From: Linderina pennispora
Taxonomy: Eukaryota; Kickxellomycota; Kickxellomycetes; Kickxellales; Kickxellaceae
NCBI RefSeq assembly: GCF_002104995.1
Contig: NW_024468254.1
Location: 806,001-870,000 of the forward strand
Reading direction: 5' to 3'
Length of the DNA: 64,000 nucleotides
How positions within the stretch are numbered: position 1 is the first letter of the stretch; each line of letters begins with the position of its first letter. Below, in pieces: positions 20,301 through 32,200 of this stretch. The position numbers were made by a program, and so were the translations under genes. The notes below the pieces were generated by a model. The model was not told the origin of the DNA and did not search any database. It was given only the letters and a program-made list of their open reading frames with translations.

Positions 20301-23300
20301 GCCCACCCACGGCAGGTTTTCTTTTTTCTTCACATAGCAAAAGTGCGGTGAACACGCAGCACAAACAGCGGTCCCTTTTCGCGCATGCACGGGCTAAACA
20401 CATGATGCCCCCCGGCATTATGCTCGCTCGGGCCTCCAACATTCCCGCATATGCAGACGTGCATATGTTGGGGGCGACGACATGCAACACATGCAAGAAA
20501 CAAACAAAAAATCAGTGCATCATCCCAAGCACCACTATTCATCCAACCTACCTCGCCGTTCAGGTAGAGCAAATCAAACACGAAGCAGCACACGCGGACC
20601 TTGATCTCCGACTCGTCGGCCACCTTGCGCTTGCGCGAGCTGAGCGTCTGGAACGACAGAATCTTGCCGGTCTCCAGATCCCACCCCACGGCCTCGCAGT
20701 CCAGGATGAACGACGTGACGCCCGCATTGGCAAACTCCTTGGCAGATCCCGCAATGTCCATGTACTTGTTGGTGTTGTTCTCCGAGTTCCGGCTATAGAT
20801 CATGCACTGGCCCAAGTCCGCCTCCTGCGAGTAGTGGATCTGGCTACGCTCGCCATCGTACTTGTACTCGCAGGTGAACGCGACCCCGTCAAACCGCCCC
20901 AGGATGTCGCTGGCATCCTTCTCGATCTTGGCCAGCATCGGCTTCACTGGGAGCATCGGCGTCAGCATACAGTGCTTATGCACGTTGCTCATCCCATGCT
21001 TGTACATCGCCGAGATCACAGAGCTGTACACAGGGTACTCGCTGAGCACCTGCTTCAGGCTTTCGGTCGCTTTCTGGAAATCGCTGGGCGTCAAGTCCGC
21101 GTCCTCGCCTACCACAAAGAAATATGCGCACACCCAACAGTCAGCAAAGCGAAAAAAAAAAAAAGGCGATATTCATAATAGCTCATTTTGGCAATGCTGT
21201 CCCGCTCCTCTGCGGAGATTATTGATACGCCAGATTGATAAGCGCCCGTCTTGCATGCAGTGGGGTGCTGGTACCGCAGGCATATACTGGGACAGTCGAT
21301 ATAGAGAACCACATCAGTGGCGCTATAGCACCCGTTCGCTCACTGGTAGGCAACGCAGTGGGAACCTTTCTAAGATGCGATGGTTCTGCACACTCAGTAC
21401 ACCGTGTCAATATCATCGTTTTCTGTGACACACAGCATCAAAACGGGAATATGGATCGGAATCAAGATCGGGCACACAGGTCGCTTCGCCAAGCCAAGCA
21501 GCGGATTGGATCCAATTCCCATCCACACTGACAAGAAAAGCGCCAACACATGAGTATCATAAGCGCCAGTTTTTGGGACCAGAGCGACCTCCTCCCCACA
21601 ACCAGAGGTGTGGTACAGTATGCAGCTGATATACCACCACAGCTACAATGTCGGCCACATCCTCACACAAGCGCGGTGCGCTAACATGCAACTATCTCTC
21701 CCAGCACTAGCAGTAGCGAGACGCACAAATGCTACCGGCGCGCAGTTGCTCCCTAAAATAGCCGACCGCAACGCAACTTCAATGCTGTAGTCAACACGGG
21801 GTACATGTTGGCGCTGTGTCTCCACTTGACAGCGCAGTGGTTGCACTGATTGCTTGTTTGGGCGTCATTAAAACTTGGGTTACAGATGGTGGTAACATGC
21901 TACGATTGGCCGGCAGAGACTGGATATCCGGTCAGCCAATCAAAAGCTCGGCAGGGGTGGAAATAAAGCACCCAGCACCAAGGCCAGGGTAGGACAAGCA
22001 GCGACAATAGCCTCCCACGGCGACGAGTCAAGATATGTGTTGGCAGCTAGGAACTGGCCATGTGAAAGGACAGTTTCAATATACGGTGGCTGGAAGGCGT
22101 GTGGCAGATCAGCGATAAAGCACAGAAAGGCATGCCTTCACATGGTGAGCGGAACTGGCCTGTGGCCGGGGCTGACTGGAGCCAGATGCAGACTGGCAAG
22201 AAGTGTGCGCGGTGAATAAACCCACAGCTGTATTTTCTGCCACACTCATGCTGCTCTTTTTCCTGCAGAGCGACAGTGTGCTGCTGAAACAGGGGGCGAC
22301 AGCCCATCTGCTTCAAAGTCTCAGTGCGCATATCGCCAGGCATATATGGGGGTTGGTGGCGGATCGGGCATATTTTGACCTATGCAGTCACGCACACATG
22401 CGCTGCAGCAGCTATGACATGTCTTGCTGGCAGCGCTTTCTTACCTTCTTCGTAAATGAGGGCCGCCTGCGCCAGCGCAGTTTGCACCGTGCTCTCGGCA
22501 AGACCAATGCGAAGCTTTCCTTCGAGCGACCTATAGGCAGGAATCAAGCAAAACACCAGGGCAGCTCAACGCCCATTAGCTGAAAGCAATCCAGAGTAGA
22601 ATTATTGGAATCTAAATTCTAGAATACTAGGACCAGCAAATAAATGCCGGTTTCAGCAGACGGGAATTCCAAACAACCCACTACAATGAACCCGCACACA
22701 CAATGCAGAGCATAGAGCGGCCAAGTGAGACAGAGCGATGCTGCTGCGTGGGCGTCTGCTTGTGTGCATATTGGCTGGGCATCAGCTGCCGCTGTTGTAC
22801 TTACCGGATCAGGAACTTGCCCTCAATGTCGGAGCACGACGCCAGCAGACCGGCGATCTGGCTCTGTTTCTTCTGCACAGTCTACATGTCAGAGCACCCA
22901 TTCGCTTATCAGCATCACGCATTCGCATGGGTTTGGGTACTGCAGGGCCATTCTAACCACAGCGGGATTAGCGGGTGGGGCACTCTGGGTGCATCTACTC
23001 ACATTGGCACCACTGGTCATGGCAATCTCCTTGAACGACGTGAACACCTTGGTTACCGTCAGCGGCTTTGGCTTGAACATGAGCCGCTGGTTGGACTTGC
23101 TAGCCACGACAACCGCACCCAGATCACCAAGCTTCCTGTGGTCCTCCTTCACTTTGGGCAGCTGCCGCCCTGTCGCCGTGGCAATGGCCTTGAGCAGAAT
23201 CGATTCGCCGATGCCAAGCTCGATGCCTTCATAGTCTGGGGCGACCTACATATTCTGCCAATGCACCGGTTACGCACACGCGGCTATAATTAGTAGCAGA

Positions 23301-24773
23301 CGGATATGCAAGACGTGAATTCCCGGCGTACTCGGGGGAGGGGTGGTTCTCGGCTTCACAGCCAGACCATTACCAGCGTGTCTCCACCTGTCCCTCGCGA
23401 GGGGCCCACGCCGACAAACTCCCCTGTACAGCCAGCTTACCTTCGCCATACAGAGCATAACCACGTGAGAAAGCTGCTCTTCGCCGGCGGCCATGACTTG
23501 GATCAAAAAGTCCCTCAGCTTGGCCGTAATCTCAAGCCTACAAGACCAGTCGGAACCGCGTGCTTCGTGGCAGTTAGCTAATAGAGTCGCTTCTGGCATT
23601 GCAAAGGCTGTTCTAGACCTGTGGTCTGACATCGGACGTCCAAAATAATATCACCCGCTCCGTGCCCCAGAGTAAAAGTGGCTCTCAGTGAGCATCGCAT
23701 CCACACTGCGAATCGGAGATTTCTCACTCAGTATTGCCCAATGTCCCCACCGGTGCACCAGTCACGGCCTGCTAATCGGCGGACGAACTGAAGAAATGCA
23801 CAACAAAGCCTACCTGCCCGAGACCGCCTCGATCGCTTCCAGGACCTTGCATAGCTCCGAAAACGGCACCCTACGTTGCACGGCATATATGCATACAGTC
23901 AGTCAACATCGCAGGATATCTGCATAGCCATCTTTGTGTGGCACCTGCTTGCTGGCGTGACAGCAAATACATAAACAGCGCGGGTCATAGCACTCGCAGC
24001 CTTGTCATTGCCACCCCACTTACATTTCACCATCCTTGGTCGCAATCAGCCCCATCTGAGCTGCGGGCTTTTTCTTGACCGCCTTCTTGCTCGGTGAGCT
24101 ACCACCTGACGCCGCCTTCGTGGGTTTGTTCGATCTGCTCGTCTTTGCGGGCTTGACCTCAGTCATCTCGGTGTCACTGTCTGACTCAACAATCCGGCGC
24201 TTGGACCTGGTGCTATCCTGCTTGGGCGAACTGGCTGATTTCTCCTCCTCCTCCTTGCCCTCAGCCATCGAAACATCATCGCTGTCAGATGGCTCCAAGG
24301 CCGGCTCCATGCTCGCCCCTGGAGAACCGGTCTCCGGCTTCTTCACATTACTCTTGTTGACGCCCTTCTTGGCCATGCCTCCAAAGAACGAACTACATGC
24401 TGAACACTGGTGTTAGCCTGGCATGTCCATCACCACTCCACGAATCTAGACATGGCCATGCAGACTAGTGTCTTGACCGATTGCCGAAGCAGTTCAACAG
24501 GTGATGGTGCTCTACGTACGTGATGTCTCTATGCTGTTTCATGCTGCGGATATTTCTCGGGTAGAACAACTGGTGTTGCAGGAATATGGGATTAGCTGAG
24601 CTAATACAAAACTGGCGCCGCTGTTGTTGTGGCTGCGGAAAGTCGAAAGCAAACTGCGCGCGAATGCTGCAAATGGAGGGAGGGCAAAGACAACCAAGTG
24701 AAGTTGTAATTAGGCTTTGGTAGCTGCGGAAGTAAAAAGTGCTGAGTGCTAGACGACCAATTCGCTGTTGCAT
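17360..24773 (-). CDS. CDC9: DNA ligase I (Cdc9), intron-rich, two potential starts
   Basis: ATP-dependent ligase sealing Okazaki fragments and repair nicks. Exons on minus: 24520-24542 (or from ATG 24773), 24024-24392, 23814-23870, 23441-23537, 23003-23245, 22805-22881, 22445-22530, 20552-21108, 20028-20172, 19087-19172, 17843-18193, 17672-17764, 17360-17398. All junctions keep frame; all donors are GT except a GC donor at 17842. The form starting at 24542 has 740 aa. A Ser/Lys-rich N-terminus precedes the helical DNA-binding domain (about residues 130-310), then the adenylation domain with KYDGER (catalytic Lys about 400), [12 protein letters not shown] and EGLMIK, then the OB domain from LKLKKDY with [14 protein letters not shown] near the end. 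The C-terminus VAEMYENQK matches yeast VELYENQ. The longer start adds 77 basic, Ser-rich residues resembling a mitochondrial presequence. Confidence 0.9.
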
Positions 24774-25205
24774 TAAGTACGTTGAAAGCAAAATGTTGGA
24801 GGAAAGAACTGTACAGCAATTTCGCAGACGCGTTCCTGGGCAGTTCTTATACAATCGGTCCTTGATTTTATTTTTTCCAAGCAGAAGCTGTGCTGCGTAA
24901 AAATCAGTGCGTCGACATCTATCTAAAGATCGGAGATCAGATCAGAGGATTAAAGTGTGTGGCTGCGGAGATACCCAGAAACCAGGATGGCTGCTGCTGG
25001 CCCTTATACCAGAGGCAGACTCCAGCCAATGTGAAATATTGGAATTTAGAAGTGGTATACTAAAGAAATTGGCGATGACCTAGTCCCGAAATGCCTCACT
25101 ATAGCATGCCCATATCGTGGTCCCAAACCTGCCAAACTTGGCATGGCCGATTGAACTGGCGTATTTGTTTTGAAGGGCTGTATAAAAGTTGTTTAGAATC
25201 GAAGC
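24774..25205. other. Divergent promoter region of DNA ligase and the ZNHIT2-like gene
   Basis: Bidirectional upstream region; the ligase frame remains open to about 24854 without an earlier ATG. No other feature seen. Confidence 0.4.
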
Positions 25206-26474
25206 ATGGAGCAAAAGCACGATCGCAAAGGGTGCCAAATGTAAGTGAGCGCTAACAAAAGTATATAGACCTCGAAACAGCCTGCTCAGTTCCTTTAATA
25301 CTCTTGTAGCTGCGGAAAACTACGCGCAAAATACAGCTGTCCCAAGTGCCACATTGCCTACTGCTCCCTGGCATGTTACCGCGACCAGGTAAGAGCGATG
25401 GTCATAATCCTACAGCCCCCTCTAGGTAATAGCATCAGGCTAACGATAGCATGTATCAGCAAATTCTAGAGGCACTCTGAGTGCACAGAGTCGTTCTATC
25501 AGGCGCAAGTTGCCGACGAGCTCAAGACCCGCCAGGCAGACGACGATGTCAAGAAGAAGATGCATGAGCTTTTGCAGCAATACCACCAAGGAACATTGGA
25601 GGACGCAGACAGCGACGAGCAGGAGGGGGAGGATATCGCAGAGAGGATGGAAGGACTGAATTTGGATAATGCCTCGGTTGATGATATCTGGAAGCGAATG
25701 AGTGAGGACGAGCGACAGGAGTTTCTCAAGCTTGTCGACCAAGGCGATCTGGCGAACGTGCTACCAGCATGGGTTCCTTGGTGGCAGCAGAGCGATAAGC
25801 CTGGTGTCGTTGAAGTTGGCCAAGACGATTATCAGGTTACTGCCACTATCCCTGAAATATCAGAATGTGCTGTGCCTGTGCAGTCGCTGGCCAAAAAGGT
25901 CCACCCCAGTGTCCTGTACCAGATAGCACAGCTAGCGCTTGCATATGCGTACATGATGCGCCATCTCAACGGAGACTCACGCGGCAAGAATATCGCTGAT
26001 GCATTCCAGGACCTGGTAACGGTATCGCCGCTGCTTTCCAGCAAAGAGGCAGATATCTACACTAATGCGCACGAGGCGCTGGTTGTTGGACTCTGCAATA
26101 TCGATGAGGGCATGCCGTGCAGCAAGAAATGCGCCATGCTCGACGACGTGCTCAGCATGTACTTGGGCCCTAGGTACATTGCCTCCATGGTGTCCGATAC
26201 CCATGCTCTCCTAGGCACTCTACTGGCCATGCCTTCTGTAGATCGGGGCCATCTAAAGAAGGCACATATTCATAGAGCTGAGCGACGGGTGTTTTTTCTG
26301 CTCTGTGTTGTGCTGCAGATGTCTACAGAGACTGAGCCCTGGGAGTTCATGGCTGCAGAGGTTGCGATGCTGCAGAGACGATTCCGCAGCGAGGACGAAG
26401 CTAGCAAGCAAAACCCGAACAGGGAAGATGCTGCTGCTGATGTAAAGGTGCCGTCGATTAGTCTGGTTGAATAA
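25206..26474 (+). CDS. HIT-type zinc-finger protein, ZNHIT2-like
   Basis: Likely co-factor of R2TP/RuvBL-dependent complex assembly, by analogy with ZNHIT2. Three exons: 25206-25240, 25310-25388, 25470-26474; introns of 69 and 81 nt, both with a CTAAC branch sequence; 372 aa. The zf-HIT domain spans residues 10-43 and is built by exons 1-3: C10-C13, C22-C25, C30-C34, H40 and C43 (SCPKCHIAYCSLACY). A conserved acidic region follows (EGEDIAERMEGLNL, then DIWKRMSEDERQEFLKLV and LPAWVPWW), typical of ZNHIT2 rather than of other HIT proteins. The rest is helical. It is divergent from DNA ligase and convergent with a chitinase whose stop is 15 bp away. Confidence 0.8.
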
Positions 26475-26488
26475 AGAAAATAAAACTA

Positions 26489-28492
26489 TCAAAATGTACG
26501 CTGGTGCTGGGCAATAAGTGCCGTTGACAGATCAGGAACGACGTAGCCGCCGCTGTATTGGCCGCTGACACCAATGGCTACCGACATTCGGCTCTGTCTG
26601 TTAAACTTGAACTTGTCATCAGCATGTATGGTCACTGTCGAGTTGGCTGTGGAAACTGCTCCACCGTTGGCATTCTCCAGAGTCTGGCCAGAGGGCAGCT
26701 CAAACCGTAACATCCAGTTGTCTGGGATCGGGTCCTCCAGTGACGTCAGCTTGATCAGTGCCTGGTAGTGCCCGTCGCGAATATGGTTGGCCAAGAATTC
26801 GACTCTTGCCTTGACGCCCTGCTTGTCCACTACTGGGAAATGCCACAGCGTCCACGCCTTGGATCTGGCCAGCGGAGCTTTCGGCCTGGTGATATGTGCA
26901 AATTGCTCGGCCGAGGACACCGTGCAGGTTGGCTTTTCATTGGTGTTACGCCAATCGCAGGCAGCTGAGGCTCCGAACAGGTAGCAAGCAGTTCCCGAGA
27001 CACAGGGATAGAGCGCCCATTTACCACGGACACACAGCGCGTAGCCTGTTAGCGTACATGCTTGGCTGAAGGCGTCACAGTGGGTGCCTTCGACTGGGCA
27101 GCTCGAGTCTGCTGGACTGGCGGGTGCATCTGGTGTGCTGATTGGGAGCACGCTTGATGAGACAGAGTCTGTCGGAAGACCATGTGTGGACTGCTTGCTA
27201 GTCAGAGGCGTAGATGATTGAGCGCTGGTCTTGCTGTGTGAGGTTGCTTTTGACCATCCCCACAGATGATTTTTGGTTGAGCTAGATGTCGTGCCTAGCT
27301 GGTTCTCGGTGGATGCTGTCGAGCTGCTTGTGGAGGACCCGCTGGTCTTGGGCACCTTGAGTGTCATGGTGCGTGTTTTGGATGTGGATGGGACCTCAGG
27401 TGCTGTTTTGCTTACAGTTGTCGTGTTTGTCACCTCAGTTTCTGGACTGGTCTGCAATGAGTGGGGTGCAGCCTGAGTTTCACTTGATGCTGTATATACC
27501 GAGCTGGTATCAGCCAACGAGCTCTCAGATGTTGTCAAACTGGTATTGCAGTGGCCGCTGTTATCAAGGAATGCACGGATTGAGCCCGCAAGGCCACTAG
27601 TGCGTGCTTGACTGACGTCCCAGGTCATGACGCCACCAAGGCTCGAGTAGGTTGCTCGCACAGACTCGTATATTCTCTGCAATGTGGCTCCATCGACATA
27701 TCCGTATGACGCGGCAGATGATGCACCGGGGGCGCCAATGAATACTTTGACACCCTTGTTCACAGACTGGGTCTTGGCCCAGTTATCCCAGTCGTTGAAA
27801 TTGAACCAGTTGGGAAACGCATTGAGGCTGCAGTAGTTGTTGTAGAACTGGACAAACACCATGTCGAACCAGGCAGAGTTTAGAACGGGGCCAAGATATG
27901 CGTCTGGGAATGGGCATTGTGGTGCTGATGCAATGTAATATCTCTTGCTTGGATCCGATTTGTAGTGCGAGCGCAGCTGCTCAATAAAGGCAGCATATCC
28001 CGTGGTGCTGCCGCCTTCAATATCAAGATCAATGCCGTCAAGAACAGCATCATCGAAGGGGCGCTGAGGATCAGAGCCCCTAAAGAACTTGTTCCAGACA
28101 GTCTCGGCAAAACCTCTCCCATCCTCGTCGCTCGAGAAACTGTACGCACCAGACGCCCCACCAAGCGACAGCAGCACCACCTTACCTCCTGACTGGCAGG
28201 ACTTTATATCAGCAGCCATGTTTGGACAGTGCAGAATGTGGCTGCTGTCGAATGTCGTCTCGCATGCGTTAGCAAAGTTCAAGTCGATGTTTGGAAAGCC
28301 ATCCATAAAGGACAGCACAATGACATCTTCAATGGCGTCTTGGCAGTAGGCGCCTAAGGATTTCTGATTGCGCGCTGAATTCTGTCCGTAGTATGATACA
28401 TAGTTTGTGTTGCAAGAGAGGTCGAACGCCGTGGTGGGCGAAATGAGGGATGGACAGAAAAGCGCTACGTATATTAGCCTGGCAAACCCCAT
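26489..28492 (-). CDS. Secreted GH18 chitinase with Ser/Thr linker, Cys-rich module and C-terminal beta domain
   Basis: Extracellular or wall-bound endochitinase (class III-like GH18), 667 aa, single exon. A signal peptide (residues 1-22, ending PTTA) precedes FDLSCNTNYVSYYGQN. The GH18 barrel spans about 24-320 with the catalytic DGIDLDIEG motif, Glu159 being the proton donor, and the conserved MTWDVSQ. A Ser/Thr-rich linker of about 130 residues is followed by a six-Cys module (CPVEGTHCDAFSQACTLTGY) resembling CBM19, then a C-terminal beta-rich domain (ARVEFLANHIRDGHYQALIKL) shared with the array at 41-52 kb. It is the most diverged of the five copies and lies on the opposite strand 13 kb away. 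Substrate (self or foreign chitin) cannot be told from sequence. Confidence 0.85.
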   Translation of the reverse strand: MGFARLIYVALFCPSLISPTTAFDLSCNTNYVSYYGQNSARNQKSLGAYCQDAIEDVIVLSFMDGFPNIDLNFANACETTFDSSHILHCPNMAADIKSCQSGGKVVLLSLGGASGAYSFSSDEDGRGFAETVWNKFFRGSDPQRPFDDAVLDGIDLDIEGGSTTGYAAFIEQLRSHYKSDPSKRYYIASAPQCPFPDAYLGPVLNSAWFDMVFVQFYNNYCSLNAFPNWFNFNDWDNWAKTQSVNKGVKVFIGAPGASSAASYGYVDGATLQRIYESVRATYSSLGGVMTWDVSQARTSGLAGSIRAFLDNSGHCNTSLTTSESSLADTSSVYTASSETQAAPHSLQTSPETEVTNTTTVSKTAPEVPSTSKTRTMTLKVPKTSGSSTSSSTASTENQLGTTSSSTKNHLWGWSKATSHSKTSAQSSTPLTSKQSTHGLPTDSVSSSVLPISTPDAPASPADSSCPVEGTHCDAFSQACTLTGYALCVRGKWALYPCVSGTACYLFGASAACDWRNTNEKPTCTVSSAEQFAHITRPKAPLARSKAWTLWHFPVVDKQGVKARVEFLANHIRDGHYQALIKLTSLEDPIPDNWMLRFELPSGQTLENANGGAVSTANSTVTIHADDKFKFNRQSRMSVAIGVSGQYSGGYVVPDLSTALIAQHQRTF

Positions 28493-28625
28493 GACCTAAT
28501 GACCGGCTGGTAGATTGCAGGTGGACTTGTGCAGGCGAAGGCGAAAATGGAAACTAGGGAAATGAATGCACAGCTTGTGGTTTATGTCAGGAGAAAATGT
28601 TTGGAAGCGAGGAATGCCGGGGTGA

Positions 28626-28632
28626 ATATATA
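28626..28632 (-). promoter_or_regulatory. TATA-like element of the minus-strand chitinase
   Basis: The minus strand reads TATATAT about 135 bp upstream of the chitinase ATG at 28492. A second A/T element (ataaata) lies nearby. Confidence 0.35.
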
Positions 28633-29214
28633 CAGACAGCATGCCTGGCATAAATAGCGGTAGCGAAGATGATGGCTGCTGCGTAGTATGCGCCTGTCTG
28701 GTTCAATCTGCTGATGCTGGCATTCGAGCGAGGGAGATGCACGACTGGCTGGAGAGTCCCATTTGCACATGCATGCATGCGTGGGTATCAATCCAGAGGG
28801 CCGCCACTGAGTTCACAAGGGAAGCTCTGCTCGCCTCCCTCAAACATCGATGACACCTGCGCATCAGATTGTACATGAGCTGTAGCTTCAATTCATTGGC
28901 GAGCGGCCCGCATTTTGGCGCCTTGAGCAATGGAGGCTGGAGTCTCGACTCTGGCCTGGTGTCGTGCTACTGTGGCATGAGTAAACAAACCTGCCACAGC
29001 CTGTGATCGAAAATGGTGACCCAAAAAAAAAAGCCGGGCTGCCCCCAGCGCAAACAGCAGGTTTGGCCCGTTTCGTTCAAGAAAAGAGCGGCTTTTCTCC
29101 TCTCCACACCAGTAATCTTCAGCTACTGTCCCTCCAGCACTCTATCCCTGCTCTAATTTCTACTCTCGCTTAATGGCTTCTTTGGCACTCCAGTTCTAAT
29201 TTCTCTGCGGAAGA
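28633..29214. other. Divergent promoter region, chitinase and PH-domain gene
   Basis: Intergenic sequence with an A-run near 29022; the last 150 bp before the ATG at 29215 is pyrimidine-rich on +, as a transcription-start region would be. Confidence 0.4.
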
Positions 29215-32200
29215 ATGAGCAACAAAATTAACCATTCGCCGCCACAACTTGACCGTCAGACCCCCATCGCCATCGACGAATATCACCGCGAGCAGACAGT
29301 CGACTCGCACGGACGGGCGTTCTCGCTCTCGGGTGGTATTGTCCACAAGCATCCGTTTCGGCCCATATGCCTTCCCGACGAGCCTACGCGCGACACAGTG
29401 TTTCGGGACTATGAGCTAGCGTGTAGCAACCACTGCAGTGCGGACAAGAGCCGGCGGCCAGTGCGGGTGTTTATCGGGCCGATTGCGACCAACTGGATGA
29501 TGGGGCACCAGCGGTGGTGGGTAAAGACAGCAGACAAACTAGAAGGACGCAAGAGCAACGGGCAGGAGAAGATCAGGCGGCGGCAGACGCATTCGGCAGG
29601 GTCTGGCCACAACAGCAATAACATGTTTGGGTCGCTACGCAAGAACAACAGGTCGATAGAGTCGCTATCATCGATGGAGAGCCTTTCGGATTCGAGCGAT
29701 GCGCACGGGTCGGTCTGGTCAATGTCAGAAGTAGAGTCAGAGATAGTGGCTGACAGCGGGCAGCGCGATGGGTCACAGTGCGGCGAGAGGAGCGCCAGCA
29801 TCGACTCGCTGCCGAGGCAACGCCAGCAGAGGCAAAACAACGTCAATGCCCTTGGACTATACCAGGCGCCTGCGCAATCGGCACCGCCGTCTCTGTCGCC
29901 GGAGGAAAAGACTCAGCGCAAGGGTAGCCTTAGTATGATAAAGGGTCTGTTTCGCCGCAAGCGCCACTCGCACAGCCAGTCAGACACATCAGTGGAACAT
30001 GTCAATGCAGCACTTGCCACTGCAGACAGGGATCATAGCCCCCTGTCCCAGATGAAGACATGTCAAGATTGTCACTGACTGAGTCGCAGCCGCCGCCGCC
30101 GACTGCTGACTCGCAGGAAGTCGAATCAGCTGCTGCAAAGCACCATTCAACTGAGCCCGCACCCAGAGCGCTAGGGCCGTCATCGTTGCGTCGGATCGCT
30201 GTAACCAAGCGTGCGAGGTCAGTTACATGGCAGTCACAGCTCGGCGACGAGACAACCGCACCGGCACCACCTGAATCACTGTGGAGCAGCGAGAGGTCAA
30301 GGGCGGCGGAGGTTTATCGTGGAGTGTCGCCGCCGACAGGCGCACCCTTGATGCGTGAGGCAACTCATGGATCACATGGGGTTTCGCGGTGGGCGCAGGG
30401 GCGGGCTATGGCAGCAAAGGTCAAGGCGTACTATCACCAGCATGCACAGGTATCAGAGACGGCGGTGATTCTGTCGTCGCGTGCTGTGGTGCGTCGCGAG
30501 CGGGCGTCGCCGAGCGCCTTTGCGAGCAAGTACAACGAGGCAACGTGCCGCAAGTACCGACAGAGTTCGCAAGAGTGGACGGAGATGTGGTTGGCATTGA
30601 CCAAGCGCGGGTTGCTGTTCTACCTAACATCATCGAAGAAGCCGACTGTGCAAGTGTTCTTTCCGCCGTTTATCTCTGTGGCGCCGCGCATATCACTGTT
30701 CTCGACGCTGGACTTTTCTATTGCTATCACATACTACAGCCGGAAAAAGATTGACCGCAAAAAGTCAAAGGGCAAGAGGGCGAAGGAGCCCAAGGCGCCA
30801 CAGAGGACCACCAACGAGGATATGGAGGATGATGGTGACTCCAAGGAAGGCAGCGTGCGGGTGGTCGTTATCAAGTTTCCCAGCCCGCAGATTGCGTGTG
30901 CCTGGTACCGCGAGATTGGCCGGCTGCTGATGATCGGTCGCGAACTGTTCCCCTATAGCTTCCTGGGCCCAGTATCGTTGGCAGCGCAGCCGGCGCCTGA
31001 CTCGGTCATGGTAAATATCCCTGAACTCGGAATCAAAGTGCAGGTCAAGCTCGGGCGTCACAACTCGGAGCTGTCTCGGTCGCTGACAGCCGACATTGAC
31101 GACAACGCGCTGAAGCGGCAGTGGCGGTGCGAGACGACGACTGTGTGGCATGTGCGGCGAGACGTGGTCAATGCACTGCTCAACGATCCGGTCGTTGGGC
31201 TGCGGATACGCGAGTGGATTAATGCAGAGAACATGGGCTTACTGACAATTGGCATGGCGTGGCGGCGGTTTGACCGGCTTGAGTGGGTGATGCCAAGTAC
31301 CGGCGCAATTGGCCAGGCCGATTCGCTGGCCAGCACCGCTAATGAGATGGTTGTTGGCCCGCAGATGCTCGAGGATACACACACCTTGGAGATGCGTATC
31401 CTCGAGCATTATCCAGACTCCGTCGATGTCGATGAGACGCGGGTTGCCGAGCCACTGGCAGTCGAGGGATTTGTGATGCTCAAGCGTGATAAGCAGCGGC
31501 GAACCGAAATGGTGGTGTACCGCCCGACATTGATGACATCACACAGCAGCTTTCTGTTCTTTATCCATGCACCGCGTGCATCGCGGTACCTGGACGTGTC
31601 GCTCAATGCCTGTGATGACCCTGTGCAAGCAGTGGACGACGAGGAGAACATTGGTCTGACAACAATTCCGACAAAGTCGTTCATGTCGGCGCAGTCCAAT
31701 GTCAGCGAGGGCGAGCCAGTTGTCCGGCACTACCACCCTGACATGCGGTCGTGCCCAAAGCAGATCAGTCTGGCCAAGTACATGATTGATATCATAGATG
31801 TCGAACATATTATACCGTATAACCAGGAGGACGATGTGGACGACACCGACAATACCGGCGGCTCCCGTCAAGGCTCCGAGGCACCAAGCCGGCACTCTTT
31901 GGACAGCCGGATGCGATGCAAGTTTGGCGACAAGCAGAAGAGCAAGAAGCTTGGGTTTCTGCGATCTAAGCGAGCCCGCCAGGCAGCGTGCAAATTCAAG
32001 ATTGTGACCCGGGCGGGCGCCTCAGTAGTGCTGTGGACAGCCAGCGAGGAATGCATGCACGAGTGGGTCAAGCGGCTGACTGATCTGCGCGACTACTGGC
32101 TACACCGGCGGCTTGCCGATGCATTGGTGCGCAGCCAGGTGTGCACGCTCAACTACGCGCTACAGGGCCGCCGGAGCCGCGAGAAAGACATGCCGGACTG

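Noticed and set aside
20282-21178. 298-codon plus-strand ORF across a DNA ligase exon
   Set aside because: Overlaps the ligase adenylation exon in antisense; no domain of its own.
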